From contig OX438749.1 of assembly GCA_949316235.1 (NCBI GenBank), forward strand, positions 13,038,914 through 13,102,913: DNA of 64,000 bases. The letters are read 5' to 3'. Positions 20,293 to 30,289 of this stretch are shown here, piece after piece. Every line of letters starts with the position of its first letter. Position 1 is the stretch's first letter. Below the pieces are notes generated by a model. The model made no database searches, was not told where the DNA came from, and saw only the letters and a program-made list of their open reading frames with translations. The stretch is from Oegoconia quadripuncta (Eukaryota; Arthropoda; Insecta; Lepidoptera; Autostichidae). A program made the translations under genes and the position numbers.

Positions 20293-20853
20293 TATAAGAA
20301 AAAGCACTGTCTCGCTCGCGCGGTGCACTATCTGTATCACTTGCACACTATAAATATGGCGTCGCGTTAAACCGATTTTCGGGGACTATTTGCTGTCTAT
20401 CTATGTTCGGACCACAAGTGTTACCAGCGAGTGCTACCCCCATTCCACGTCCGCCTGGGAGCGCGTTTAAGGGGCTACCAGAGTAAACTAAGCAGACCTA
20501 TTCTATCTCCGTATGACAAATGCAGACAAGCTATAGACCATTTTTTTTATTATTATGAATTTTGATTATATTATATACTTTTGGATAAGAGGAAAACATA
20601 ATTGGAGCAAGTTTTCTCGATAGATTTTTTTAGCAAAGTAGACTCTGTTTTTACACATATTGGCTCAGAACTCGGAAATAGAAACGGCTTTAGGTATAAT
20701 TTTTTGCTAACTAAAACATTATAAGCATTATCAAAATTAAGTAAGAGGAAAAAATATTCCGCCCACTCACTTTTATTTTCTAGCCATTTTCTTATTTGGC
20801 GCTTACGTCGTTTAAAATAAGCGCATGCTTTCTTCGTTTCTCACGTACGAGTG
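20293..20853. other. Upstream region of the small gene
   Basis: Non-repetitive by eye, moderately GC-rich in 20310-20490. No coding feature. It could hold regulatory sequence for the promoter at 20854. Confidence 0.35.
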
Positions 20854-20918
20854 TATATAGTGTGCCCACTCAAACCCTTTCCCGTCAGTTACTCGTGACT
20901 ACTGTCAACGTCGGACCT
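20854..20918 (+). promoter_or_regulatory. Core promoter: TATA box, initiator and DPE
   Basis: TATATAG at 20854, an arthropod initiator TCAGTT at 20885-20890 (predicted +1 A at 20887, 33 bp from the TATA start), and GGACC at 20914-20918, exactly +28 to +32, matching the DPE consensus RGWYV. All three elements at canonical spacing are unlikely to be fortuitous, but the combination was found by eye. Confidence 0.6.
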
Positions 20919-20997
20919 GTGTCACATGTTTCTAGCGCTTGCGCACGATAAATTATTTTAATAGTGTCTTAATAATCGAGTTTGGTAACGAAAAAAG
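20887..20997 (+). other. Predicted non-coding first exon with a short uORF
   Basis: Runs from the predicted start site to a donor at 20998 (AAG|GTATTG). An 84-bp AT-rich intron follows, ending TTTGTAG at 21081. It contains an 11-codon upstream reading frame (20926-20961). Exon boundaries are predictions. Confidence 0.4.
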
Positions 20998-21097
20998 GTA
21001 TTGAAAAATTATTTTTATTTATTATTGATTATTTTGGTACTATAATTATGTTAACTTTAATAGATATCTATTGATTTGTAGCAAAAAGAGGAAAATA

Positions 21098-21734
21098 ATG
21101 TTGCTAAAAGATCGATTGAATTACTGGCGAATGAAAGGTTTTAAGATGAGAGAAAAACGTAAGTACCTACCTATCTATTATTATTGTGATTTTTTTTATT
21201 CAAAGTTTTTATAACAAATATTATTTGCCCAACAAATATTATTAGTACAACGAAACTATAGCCGTATTTCGCCACTTGCTCTAATAAGTAGATTGGACGA
21301 ACGTCTAGTACGCCGCCTGTTTTTACGCAGTAAATCCACAAGACTTTGGTTCGAACCCTGCTAAATTGTTATTTTTCGAATTGGTTTTTTCTTTTTTTTA
21401 ATTTGTTTTAGGCTTAAGAAATGAACGAATTTCACAAGCTAAACATAAATAATAGAATTGAGAGAAAAAAAAAAACCTTTTGTTTTAGTAGGTATTTTTA
21501 CTTCATTTTTATATTTAGTTTTTTGCTCATTCATAAATTGCAATATAATTATTTTCATTTCATTTTCATAAATTATTTTATTCAGGCTGGAATAATTCAG
21601 TAAACGATCGGGGCGGCAGTAGCTGTCCAAACGAATCGAGCGCATCAGAACAAATTCGGATGGAGTCGCCGCTATGCTTCATAGATTTGGATAACGATGA
21701 AAATAATTTTGGTGGTTTTGGTGTAATTTATTAA
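21098..21734 (+). CDS. Predicted small spliced gene, about 69 aa, unknown function
   Basis: Coding exons 21098-21158 and 21586-21734. ATG at 21098 is the first in frame after the predicted exon start (21082) and has A at -3. Exon 2 encodes MLLKDRLNYWRMKGFKMREK, basic and amphipathic, and ends at a perfect donor (AAAAC|GTAAGT). The intron ends TTTTATTCAG at 21585. The junction keeps the frame (one base plus two gives Arg), and the last exon runs 48 codons to TAA at 21732-21734. The C-terminus is acidic and aromatic: ESPLCFIDLDNDENNFGG then FGVIY. FIDLDNDE resembles a SUMO-interacting motif (hydrophobic core followed by acids). No signal peptide, no membrane segment, two cysteines. An alternative acceptor at 21413 would give a short basic tail instead. 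I do not recognise the protein. The composition is coding-like compared with its neighbourhood. Confidence 0.5.
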
Positions 21735-21835
21735 ACATTTACATATTGAAAGTAGTAAAATATTGAGTATACAAACTCTTTAATACCTAAACTTTTTAAT
21801 ATTGTAGTATTCATCTAATGCTGGCAACAATTTTA

Positions 21836-21841
21836 AATAAA
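21836..21841 (+). terminator. Polyadenylation signal AATAAA
   Basis: AATAAA about 100 bp after the TAA of the small gene, the first such signal downstream. It could also belong to Tc1 flanking DNA. Confidence 0.4.
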
Positions 21842-21970
21842 ATTTGATTTAAAATCCTTTTCGAAAATTTTGATTCCATTTTCTTTGACGTTTTGCTTTC
21901 CTTAGCTTCTTGGTTTATTAGAAATTATCAGAGTTCATTGATATCTCGAGTCAGAAACATCTTTTGCAAT

Positions 21971-23008
21971 ATGCCACAAGCACGCAGGCGTCATATGGAC
22001 TCGCTGACAGCAACCAGAGCCGTTACGATGATTGAAGAAGGTCATTCGCAGCGATCTGTGGGTTTGCAATTGGGATTTTCTCGAAGAGCTATTCAAAATC
22101 TATCGAATCGTTTCCAAGAGACCGGCAGTGTTAGAAGAAGACCTGGTTCGGGCAGAGTTCGCATTACAACAGCTCAAGAGGATCGTTACATTCGATTAAG
22201 TGCGCGCCGAGATCGCACAACGACGGCCCGCAAGCTGCAAAATCGTTTACGGCTGACAACGAGTACTCGTGTCAGTGACCAAACTATTCGTAATCGATTG
22301 CATGAAGACCAGCAGACATCAAGAAGGCGAGTTGTCCGTGTTCCATTAACCAGAAATCATCGTGCAAATCGTTTAAGATTTTGCTGTCAACATTTGGACT
22401 GGGACATAAACCAATGGGGCATGGTGCTCTTCACAGACGAATGCAAAGTAAAATTTTTTAACGACGATCGGCGTATTAGAGTATGGAGAAGACGCGGCGA
22501 GAGATTTTCAGAAGCCTGCATCCATGAAGTCGATCGTTTTGGTGGTCCAAATGTAATGATTTGGGGCGGGATAAGCTTACACGGCAAAACTGAGCTCGCT
22601 ATTTTAAATGAGGGTACTGTTACTGCTCAGCGGTATATTGAGGAAGTTGTCAGACCACATGTGATCCCATTTGCACAGCGAGCGGGTCCTGGATTCATCT
22701 TGATGCAAGACAATGCTCGTGCACACACGGCTCAAGCGACTCGATTTGTACTGGAAGACTCTCAAATTCAAGTCTTGCCGCGGCCGGCGAACAGTCCGGA
22801 CTTAAATCCAATAGAGCACATGTGGGATCAGTTGAAACGAAGAGTTAGAGACGGTGATCAGGAAATCCACAACCAACAGCAACTCATCAACGCTGTGAAA
22901 AGGGCCTGGGAAGAGATTCCAATGGAAAATGTCAGGCATTTGATTGAGAGCATGCACTCCAGGCTTCAGGAGTGCGTAGCTAAACGAGGGGGGCATACCC
23001 GTTACTAA
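21971..23008 (+). CDS. Tc1-family transposase (DD34E)
   Basis: 345 codons from ATG at 21971 (MPQARRRHMDSLTATRAVTM); the frame is open for 26 more codons upstream but without ATG. N-terminal residues 1-120 are two helix-turn-helix units (EEGHSQRSVGLQLGFSRRAI) separated by a Gly/Arg-rich hook (RRRPGSGRVRITTAQED). The catalytic triad is visible: LFTDECKVKF, LMQDNARAHTA, and SPDLNPIEHMWDQLKRRV, with 34 residues between the second Asp and the Glu, the Tc1 spacing. Length is normal for Tc1 (about 340). No stop or frameshift, so it may be active or recently so. It cuts and pastes at TA sites. Terminal inverted repeats could not be delimited in the flanking 200 bp on either side. Confidence 0.92.
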   Translation: MPQARRRHMDSLTATRAVTMIEEGHSQRSVGLQLGFSRRAIQNLSNRFQETGSVRRRPGSGRVRITTAQEDRYIRLSARRDRTTTARKLQNRLRLTTSTRVSDQTIRNRLHEDQQTSRRRVVRVPLTRNHRANRLRFCCQHLDWDINQWGMVLFTDECKVKFFNDDRRIRVWRRRGERFSEACIHEVDRFGGPNVMIWGGISLHGKTELAILNEGTVTAQRYIEEVVRPHVIPFAQRAGPGFILMQDNARAHTAQATRFVLEDSQIQVLPRPANSPDLNPIEHMWDQLKRRVRDGDQEIHNQQQLINAVKRAWEEIPMENVRHLIESMHSRLQECVAKRGGHTRY

Positions 23009-23439
23009 AAGACGAGCATGGAGTATTTCCTTTTGTTTTCAGTAACTTTACATTGTTTTTATTTTTAACCTAAAATGTATTTATTTTTTCAAATGCAAAT
23101 AAACTTTTTAATCATTATTATTTGAATAAATTTATTGGTCTACAGGGTAAAAACAACATTAGTTTTCATTATGGAGACAAAAAATATATATTGGTTTTAT
23201 TATTTTCATGGTACAGACAAAATACCTTGTTGCCCTTATTTTGTTTTGAGTAGTATATATTTAATAAATCTCATGATCAAGTATGTAATGAATGGGAGTT
23301 GACGGCGTTGGAGGAAATGAGAAAAGCGGGTAAGAGAGAGAGAGATGCGGCAATCAAGGAAGGCAGAGATGGTGTGGCAATGATAGATGTTGAAGTAGAT
23401 GGATGCTGGTGCAAGCGCTCGTATAAAACATTTCGTTTT
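23009..23439. other. Tc1 3' flank, then unassigned
   Basis: AT-rich 3' flank of the transposase with several AATAAA-like words. 'TCTACAGGGTAAAAACAACA' at 23140-23159 was examined as a possible Tc1 end but no partner was found upstream of the gene. Confidence 0.35.
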
Positions 23440-23775
23440 GTACTCATTAAGGAGCAAGTTATTGACTGTGAACCATTCGACTATTTTTGAGACAGCATTA
23501 TTCACTTCGTCATATGCTAATTGATATCTGTCAACTTTAAATATTAAAGAAGTGTCATCAGCAAACAATACGATCTCCTGTCTTTCCTTAGGCAGGTGAG
23601 GTAAATCGTTGATATAAACTAAAAATAGGAATGGTCCCAGTATTGAACCCTGCGGAACGCCCATGCTAACTGCAGATCCTGATGATCTCTCTCCATTGAC
23701 ATCAACCCTCTGAATTCGATCACGCAGATATGATTTCATTAGGCTGACTGCTTGGCCATGATACCTATTATATGC
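23440..23775 (-). pseudogene. LINE reverse transcriptase core fragment
   Basis: Minus strand, reading in from 23770: GQAVSLMKSYLRDRIQRVDV, then VSMGVPQGSILGPFLFLVYI, the active site IVLFADDTSLIF, and NNLLLNEYKTKC near 23445. This is the palm of a CR1/Jockey-like reverse transcriptase, about 110 residues. Both ends are cut: the upstream fingers and downstream thumb are missing, and the frame runs on into unrelated sequence at each side. Non-functional. It is not a copy of the LINE at 7706-12634, since the sequences around FADD differ. Confidence 0.88.
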
Positions 23776-24009
23776 AATAAAACCGCAACAATTTTTTTTG
23801 TTTTTGTGTATTTTCCTCAATTGTTAACCGATTTTGATGAGTGATCGGAGTTGAGTTCGCCTTTGTTAATTTCCTTTACATTGCATATTTCTGTAACTGT
23901 TGTGTGTACCTACCTACAATAAGCAAAAGAAGGGGATAAAGCAGTGTGAAGCAGAATTCGGGGCAGCATTTTAAATTCTGAGCGAAATTAAGAATTCACT
24001 ATTCAAGTT

Positions 24010-24225
24010 GCAAAAGGCGAAATACCTGTCCCCTAGCTCGTGAGTGTTGATGCTATAATTTTGACAGGCAGGATCCTAAAAGCTAATAAGAAATAATACA
24101 TAAATAGCTTTAATTACTCTTTATTTTATAATCGTGAATTCTGGAAAATAACCCTCATGATTTATTCTGTATTTAAAAAGAAATCTTAATTTCCGCTGGA
24201 CGAAATAAACCCTCGTAAGTATCTA
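24010..24225 (-). repeat. MITE, 'GAGGGTTTATTYCGTCCAGTGG' family (copy 1)
   Basis: The reverse complement reads 'GAGGGTTTATTTCGTCCAGC', 'AAGATTTCTTTTTAAATACA', 'GAATAAAT', 'GAGGGTTATTTTCCA' and 'TCACGATTATAAAA', in the same order as 37919-38110. Further copies: 37919-38478 and 47865-47975. Confidence 0.6.
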
Positions 24226-25029
24226 TGTGGTAAGACTTTCTTACAGAATATGATACGTTACTCTAGATTAAGACTGACTAAAACACTATTATAGTGTGAC
24301 TGTTATGTTCGGTCTACAATGTAAGAAGATTTGTAAAAATATAAATAAAATTTTAATAAATAATCTTTACACTTACTATGTTCTCATTCCGGTCAATTCT
24401 AGATTATAATTGAAAATCATAATAATAAAAAAATCTAAATAAATAATCCTTAGCGACTCCACACTTCCTGTGTTCTTTTCACCACACACGTTATTCACTA
24501 GGGCCCGTATTAATAAACCGTTCTCAAGATTGAGATAACCTCAAGTTGGCGCTTGAGAATCTATTGCATATTAAAATATTATCAAAAAAAAATACTGAGA
24601 CTGAGACGCGAACTCAATTACAAGATCGATTTTTTTATTTACGGGCCAAGGTTCGCGTCTTTGAGTATCGAACTAATTACGTAAGATGGCGTTACATAGC
24701 CAGTACTATGTTAGTTCAAGCTATGCTTACTAGATGACAGATTTCGCAACTTTGAGTATCGAACTAATTATACGTAACTTGCTTACTAGATGACAGATAT
24801 TGAGGGGAGGGCACCTCCGCGACCACAGGAGGCGTGGCTTGTGAATAGGTATTTTTTCTTTTGGCAGCCCCTTAACACCGCGTGCCCGGCTGTTGGTCGC
24901 GCCAAGCAGCCATCCCGGGCCATGCCTCCACCCTCGCCGTTCCGGTCCAAGAAGATTTCGCGCGACTTTCATCAGGTTGTCCGTCTGTGAGTGGACGTTC
25001 TACGGTGCCCTTGCCGGTTCGTGCACTAG
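24226..25029. other. Unassigned; local duplication at 24655-24800
   Basis: 'TTTGAGTATCGAACTAATTA' occurs at 24660 and 24752, and 'GCTTACTAGATGACAGAT' at 24724 and 24782, so an 80-90 bp segment was duplicated with loss of the middle in one copy. GC-richer 24800-25020 has frames on both strands that I do not accept as genes. Confidence 0.5.
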
Positions 25030-25740
25030 TAGCATGACATGCACGATAAACGTTTATGTCGTGCGAGATAATATTTGTCCTGCTCATTAACGCCTGCTCC
25101 GCTAAACACCCAGACTGTGCCCCCAGGGGTACGACGGATAAATTCGAATGCTCCGCTGTGCCCCTTTAGTGGTTCAGAAGGGAAATTTTTGAGTTACTTG
25201 TCGTGCTCCTTTTAAGTTATGAACACATTGGAGGAACAACTAAAATGAAATACTAGAAATATTTGTTTTAAATCTATAATGTTAAGTATTTTATTGAAAC
25301 AAACAAAACTTTCTTCCTTCAAAGTTAAATTATTTTCAATAAAAGAAGGAAATATAGAATTGATAATTAACAATTATATTAATATCACTGACATTGACTC
25401 GTATGACAGATGATAACAAAGACTAGTTCTATCTAAGTAGATTTTATTGTAGAGATACTATAACTTATTTGAAGTAATCTTCGGAGTCGAGCGCAAATAA
25501 AATGGTCATCATGTGTTCCATCCTTTGTAGGGGTAAAGTGGAACCATAAATATAATGACATAAGATGTGCTCCACCAAACCACCAAAGGAGCACTACAGA
25601 TCATACAAAATTTACCCGTTCTACCACCAGGGGCACACTTTGGGTGTTCAGCGGAGCAGTCGTCTGCTCATTCGTTTCGACAAAATATACAACTATGTCA
25701 CTCTCATGTCGCATCGCGCGCGACAAACGATGTCATGCTA
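25030..25740. mobile_element. Outer MITE with TAGCATGACAT termini, split by an inner MITE
   Basis: TAGCATGACAT at 25030-25040 and its reverse complement ATGTCATGCTA at 25730-25740 form the termini. Without the insertion the element is about 127 bp. The degenerate relative at 13345-13500 is not split and shows that the two halves belong together. Confidence 0.75.
25089..25663. mobile_element. Inner MITE, 575 bp, with 9-bp target duplication
   Basis: Inverted termini 'TGCTCCGCTAAACACCCAGA' (from 25094) and 'TTTGGGTGTTCAGCGGAGCA' (to 25659), with further pairing of 'TGTGCCCCC' and 'GGGGCACA'. It is flanked by CTGCTCATT at 25080-25088 and 25664-25672, a perfect 9-bp direct repeat (8 bp if one match is chance). 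The copy at 13345-13500 has this word once, confirming it as the target. An 8-9 bp duplication fits hAT or MuDR-type elements; not decided. No transposase inside. Confidence 0.8.
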
Positions 25741-25742
25741 CG

Positions 25743-26628
25743 GGGGCTGTTCTCCACTCACTTTAATGTCTCATTGGACGTAAGTTCCGCAAAATCTTAT
25801 TAATTGCTTGCCAAGGCGCGGAACCCTTGGAGGGCGAGTCAGACTCGTATCCTTTAAATTTGTTCCACGATTTGTCCGTCAGTTGTAAATTATACAGCAG
25901 GGACACATTTCATATGAATGAGAGAACTCTAAATAGGTAGGTAAGTATCTAAATTACGATAAGAAAAATGATAAAAGAAATAAAAGACATTGTCCATATA
26001 ATTATTTTTATGCTCAACGAAGGATGTTTTTTCTGAAGACAAAATTAGATTTTATGTACAGGTTCTTGCCTATAAGTCGCTACTGGCGAGGGATCCTTAA
26101 AACAAGGCTTTGTAAAATTAGAAACTCTGGATGAAAATGGATCCCGTAAATTTTCACGATAAGAATATCATGCCATTCTTTATCTTGAAATTGTTTTGAT
26201 TAGAAATCTGAAAAGCAAAAGCCATTTAAAAAGTAGCATTTTTATACTTACCTATAAAGAAATGTATAAATGCGCGTAGTCCTAGGTAGCTATTAATTCA
26301 CTATTGGGGAAGGTGACGAAACTTTTCAAAAATTTCTACTAACCTCAAACAAATAAGGATCATGTAACTTGAAATCTAAACTACTCGACGTAGCAAGCGA
26401 TTGATTAGCGGCTGCTGTAGACCGCTAACATAGACCATCATGGATTGCAAGTTCATAAACACGCTTCCGGTGATAAGAGCTGCAAACTTCTACCAATTCT
26501 TCTGACTGTGGTGAGCCAAGGATTGCTTGTAAATGGACACCCTAAATGAATACTTGTTTGAATCGGGCCACAGTTTGTAAGCACTCTTGGCGCCGCGCAT
26601 TGCTAACGTCCAGCTAGGATTGAGCTTA
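25743..26628. other. Unassigned DNA
   Basis: No gene or repeat recognised. Confidence 0.4.
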
Positions 26629-26631
26629 TTC

Positions 26632-26700
26632 GTTGGTGTAGTGGTTAGAGACCCTGACTGCTAGACGAAAAAGGTAGAGGATTGGAATTCCGCTATATGC
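26632..26700 (+). repeat. tRNA-SINE head fragment
   Basis: 'TTCGTTGGTGTAGTGGTTAG' (A box) followed by 'ACCCTGACTGCTAGACG' and a decayed B-box region. The body is missing. 26706-27150 holds nothing I can name. Confidence 0.65.
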
Positions 26701-27151
26701 GCATATATATAGCGTATCAGCTCATAATGACAACCGCTCGCAAAACGCCAACTTCTCGAATGAAATTGATGAATACGGATATGTGTCCCCTAGTTATATG
26801 TTTAAATTTATAATATGTGTACAATTTGTAAAAAAAAAAGAACATGTATTTTAACCATGGTACGATTTTAATGCCGATTAATACATAATTATTATTCTCA
26901 GGCATGTATGTAATGGAATGACAATTACATGTTATATTATGTCATCTGTTTATATAGGTACTATTTACAAGGAAAATGAACTAAAGAGGTTTTATGTAAA
27001 TAATTTGGATCTATGTCACCTAAATAAACTCATAGAACAGTAATTTTGTTCATTCGTAGTCCACCTAGGTGAACTAGGGCAGGTGGATCACGGGCAACAG
27101 AGGCCTGCTTAGTTGCGAAAATAAATTAGGTAGTGTAATGGGGAATTCATA

Positions 27152-27419
27152 TACACCGTGTAACGGTTAAGTGTAGTCATATTTTAAGGGCTTGTTCTAC
27201 CCATCAATACGAACAACTTTTACTATGGGGGCAACTTCGAAATCGCGAAAAAAAAATGAGCTGTTCCATAGAAAATTTCAATAACCTCCCGATGCAATGT
27301 ATGAAACAGCTGATTTTTTTTTCGCGATTTCGAAGTTGCCCCCGTAGTAAAAGTTGTTCGTATTGATGGGTAGAACAAGCCCTTAAAATATGACTACACT
27401 TAACCGTTACACCCTGTAC
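27152..27419. mobile_element. Hairpin MITE with arms of about 120 bp
   Basis: The left arm from 'TACACCGTGTAACGGTTAAG' to 'AAATGAGCTGTTCCATA' pairs with the right arm 'TATGAAACAGCTGATTTTTT' to 'CTTAACCGTTACACCCTGTA' almost perfectly. The loop is about 25-30 bp. The ends sit at TA dinucleotides, as for Tc1/mariner-type MITEs. A transcript would fold into a long hairpin. Confidence 0.85.
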
Positions 27420-27997
27420 ATGCGAATATGAATTTTACAAATACTTACGATACTACTGAGCCAGTAGCGTATTAGGGAAAAAAAATACCCACGACACTAT
27501 CAGTAGTGCGGCTCAGTAGTGTGGTGGGGAAGTAGTGGAACTAAATGACATTGTGTATGTGTACCAGGGTATTTATTCTAGTATAAAATCCCTTTAAATA
27601 GGTAACATTATTACTCTATTTCATACAACATAATTGTCACAGCCCGTGTAATTTATAGAATATTATAATCTTGGGTTTTCTCCGACAAAAATATAATATT
27701 TATTTAGAGAAACATTTTTACGCAAACCGGTTCAGCGCGAGTCGGTCTCGCACTATTAGGGTTTCGTACCACTACAACAGTGACGGTCAATAGAAATTAA
27801 ACTTTTTAAATTTATCTGGTTCGGCGTAATTATTGTATTTCGAGTAATTAATAAACCTCTGTTAGTTCTTAAAGTATACAACTAAATGACATGATGTGGA
27901 GGAAAAAAATGAAATGACATGACTAAATGACATTTTTCTTTAACATAATTTTTATTCAAAAAGTATGGCGGTTTTTCGGTATATAGTCTTCTAATCC

Positions 27998-27998
<1 letters not shown>
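27420..27998. other. Unassigned DNA
   Basis: 'CAGTAGTGCGGCTCAGTAGT' and neighbouring 'CTACTGAGCC' words at 27452-27530 make small inverted repeats. Otherwise nothing. Confidence 0.35.

Positions 27999-28064
<66 letters not shown>
27999..28064. repeat. (TA)n microsatellite, about 33 units
   Basis: Uninterrupted TA dinucleotides. A minus-strand frame through it encodes a Tyr-Ile repeat and is an artefact. Confidence 0.95.
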
Positions 28065-28068
<4 letters not shown>

Positions 28069-28159
28069 TTATATATTTTACAAAAAATGATAAACTTTGT
28101 AATTCGCCGCTCACACGACATTTTAATTATTTTTTTGCCAAAATCGACCCCTATTTGCT

Positions 28160-28216
28160 AATCGTTAGCCTTTGTCCAGCAGTGGACGTGTTTCGGTTGA
28201 TTTGATGATGATGATG
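28160..28216 (+). repeat. LINE 3' terminus with (ATG)n tail
   Basis: 'GCCTTTGTCCAGCAGTGGAC' then 'GATGATGATGATGA'. This is the 3' end common to an RTE/R4-like LINE group in Lepidoptera. Decayed relatives at 44870-44890 (CTAGCAGCGGACCTG), 46188-46206 (CCCAACAGTGGACCTG) and 48690-48712. Confidence 0.6.
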
Positions 28217-28319
28217 AATCGTTGATTGGTGAAATATCTGCGCGTTAACAAAGCCTATCATTATATCCAAATCCTATGTAACAAATAGCTTTCAGTTTGT
28301 TAGAATAACGTCTGTGACA

Positions 28320-29560
28320 GACAGACACGAGTGTTATCTTATAAACAACATGCTTTGCAACATCTTCTAAGGTCGTGGTGTCGCTAAAGTCGTTACTCAG
28401 CTGTCAGCTCACGCATTGGCACTAAACAAGCCGCGACAATTTTGCGTTCGGGAACTTAAACCTGCCTGGCGCCACTTACTATGCCATGTATGTCGTCTCC
28501 GAGCACCTTCTTCTATATCATACATCCCATCATAGGACACTACATTGTTATTTGTAATAAATAATCAGTAAATATTAAACTATGATCCTGTAAAGAAATA
28601 AATACATTCCATGATTGTTCAACGCAGTTTATTGTGAATGCAAATTATACTGCTAAATCCCTTTCAAACAATGGCACTAATCTAGCGTGCTTTGTAGTGG
28701 TCATGGGACGGGGCGGGCCGAGAGGCGCCGCCTTCCGACAGGTCGGCACATGATTATAAATTCAGTGGACCATTATTCAAAATTGGCTTCAATGGGGCTC
28801 TGACAGCTGGTCTGATAATTCGTTAAGTCCTAACCCGCGACCGCTGCGTGCAACCGATAACGCTCAAATAGGATTTAATAAATATATAGACAGTATGAGC
28901 GATATTTTCTATTACGATTTCCTTCTGTCGCTACGTGTTGGTTTAACGAGCCTTTACTAGAATGAATAATGGTTATTTTTACTCATTATCACTTTGCAAG
29001 TTTTTCTGAAACTCCTTAGTTTTGACTCGAGAAAAACTGTGAACCGTTATCGTCGTTCGCCACCTTTTAATAAATCACAAAGGAAGCGCAAACATTCTCC
29101 TTCCTTTGATGTCGCAATGTCATTTGGTCTAGTGCACAGCGAAGAGACATTGCTTTAAGTTTTCAATCGTCAGATTATTCACGAATGAATAACAGTTGCA
29201 CATGCTTTACCTACGTAGTGTAACATAGAGTAATGCCTTGACATTAAAATGGTTAATACTTAGTTACTTACCATGCATTTTATTTCACGAAATATTTAAA
29301 GATGTGTATGTGAGAGGTGCGCGGTTGATTCACAGGTATGTGGGCGACAAGCTGGCACAGGGCGCGACGCGCGCGCGAGTATTTCCGCGCCCGTCACCCG
29401 TGCACCGACTCGTTAGTGAATCCGGTTACAGTTCCCGCTCAAAGTTTGTGTGCTCTAGCCTTTGCCTGACGGATGTCCAACATCCTGATTTTCTCTATGC
29501 CGAATTTGTGACTTTCTCGCGAACGTTTGATTTTTGCGCAAATAAGGAACGCTAGCAAAG
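28320..29560. other. Non-repetitive, GC-variable region; candidate regulatory DNA
   Basis: No transposon landmarks and no convincing frame. It contains an octamer ATGCAAAT (28638), TGACAGCTGG (28801, E-box CAGCTG next to TGACAG) and a GC-rich stretch at 29330-29440. A 105-codon frame (29238-29555) is not accepted. The motifs are short and could occur by chance. Confidence 0.3.
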
Positions 29561-30289
29561 TTTTACAGTTTGTTATAAACTTATTGAAAATAATTCAGAA
29601 ATGAAATCGAATTTCAACGGGTATCTGGGTAATGGAGTTGCCTACCTATGTCATACTTTTCTTTATTTCCTTCGTAATACTTTCCGAAGATGTATAAAGA
29701 AAATGAATGAGCTATAATCAAATAACGGATGAGATGGACACTCAGAGAACTGTGGCAATTACGCGTGATGGATTGTTGAACTTCTCCCTAACTGAAGTGA
29801 CCCGATGCTTTAATATCGTCTTATTTCTTTCCTACGGACTTTATGTAATTTGTCACCACCGACTTTCCGTTCAAACGAACCTTTTCAATTTTATATATCT
29901 AGTTAGGTTCTTACCTTTTTTACATAACAAGAACAGATGCACGGTTGGAAGGACCGTTGAATTTTGTTAATCTTAACAGCCAGTCGATATCTCACCTTTG
30001 TCGTGTAGGGTATATACGACGTCTGGTTTTTTATATGATCATTTTATCGTGGGTCTCAGTTTGTCTAGATCATTTGTCTCGGTAATGGCTAATGGTAGTA
30101 TTCAATAATCACTTTCCAATGTGAGCTGTATTTTCATTTGCCATGCTGTGACATAAAAAGATGGTTTTAAAAACGGCTGACATAATTAAGCTGCGATTTG
30201 CTAGTTGTGCGATAAAACGTATCTGAAGTCCATTTTGCGTTAGATAGAATGTCAACATTTTAAAATGTTAGAAGCTTCATAATTCTATT
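29561..30289. other. Unassigned DNA
   Basis: No feature I can support. Confidence 0.4.

Noticed and set aside
23140..23240. Tc1 right terminal repeat
   Set aside because: No inverted partner found upstream of 21971, so the terminus is left undefined.
27882..28121. 79-codon minus-strand frame
   Set aside because: Most of it is translation of the TA microsatellite (Tyr-Ile repeat).
29238..29555. 105-codon plus frame
   Set aside because: No domain; crosses an AT-rich to GC-rich boundary and has no splice or start support.
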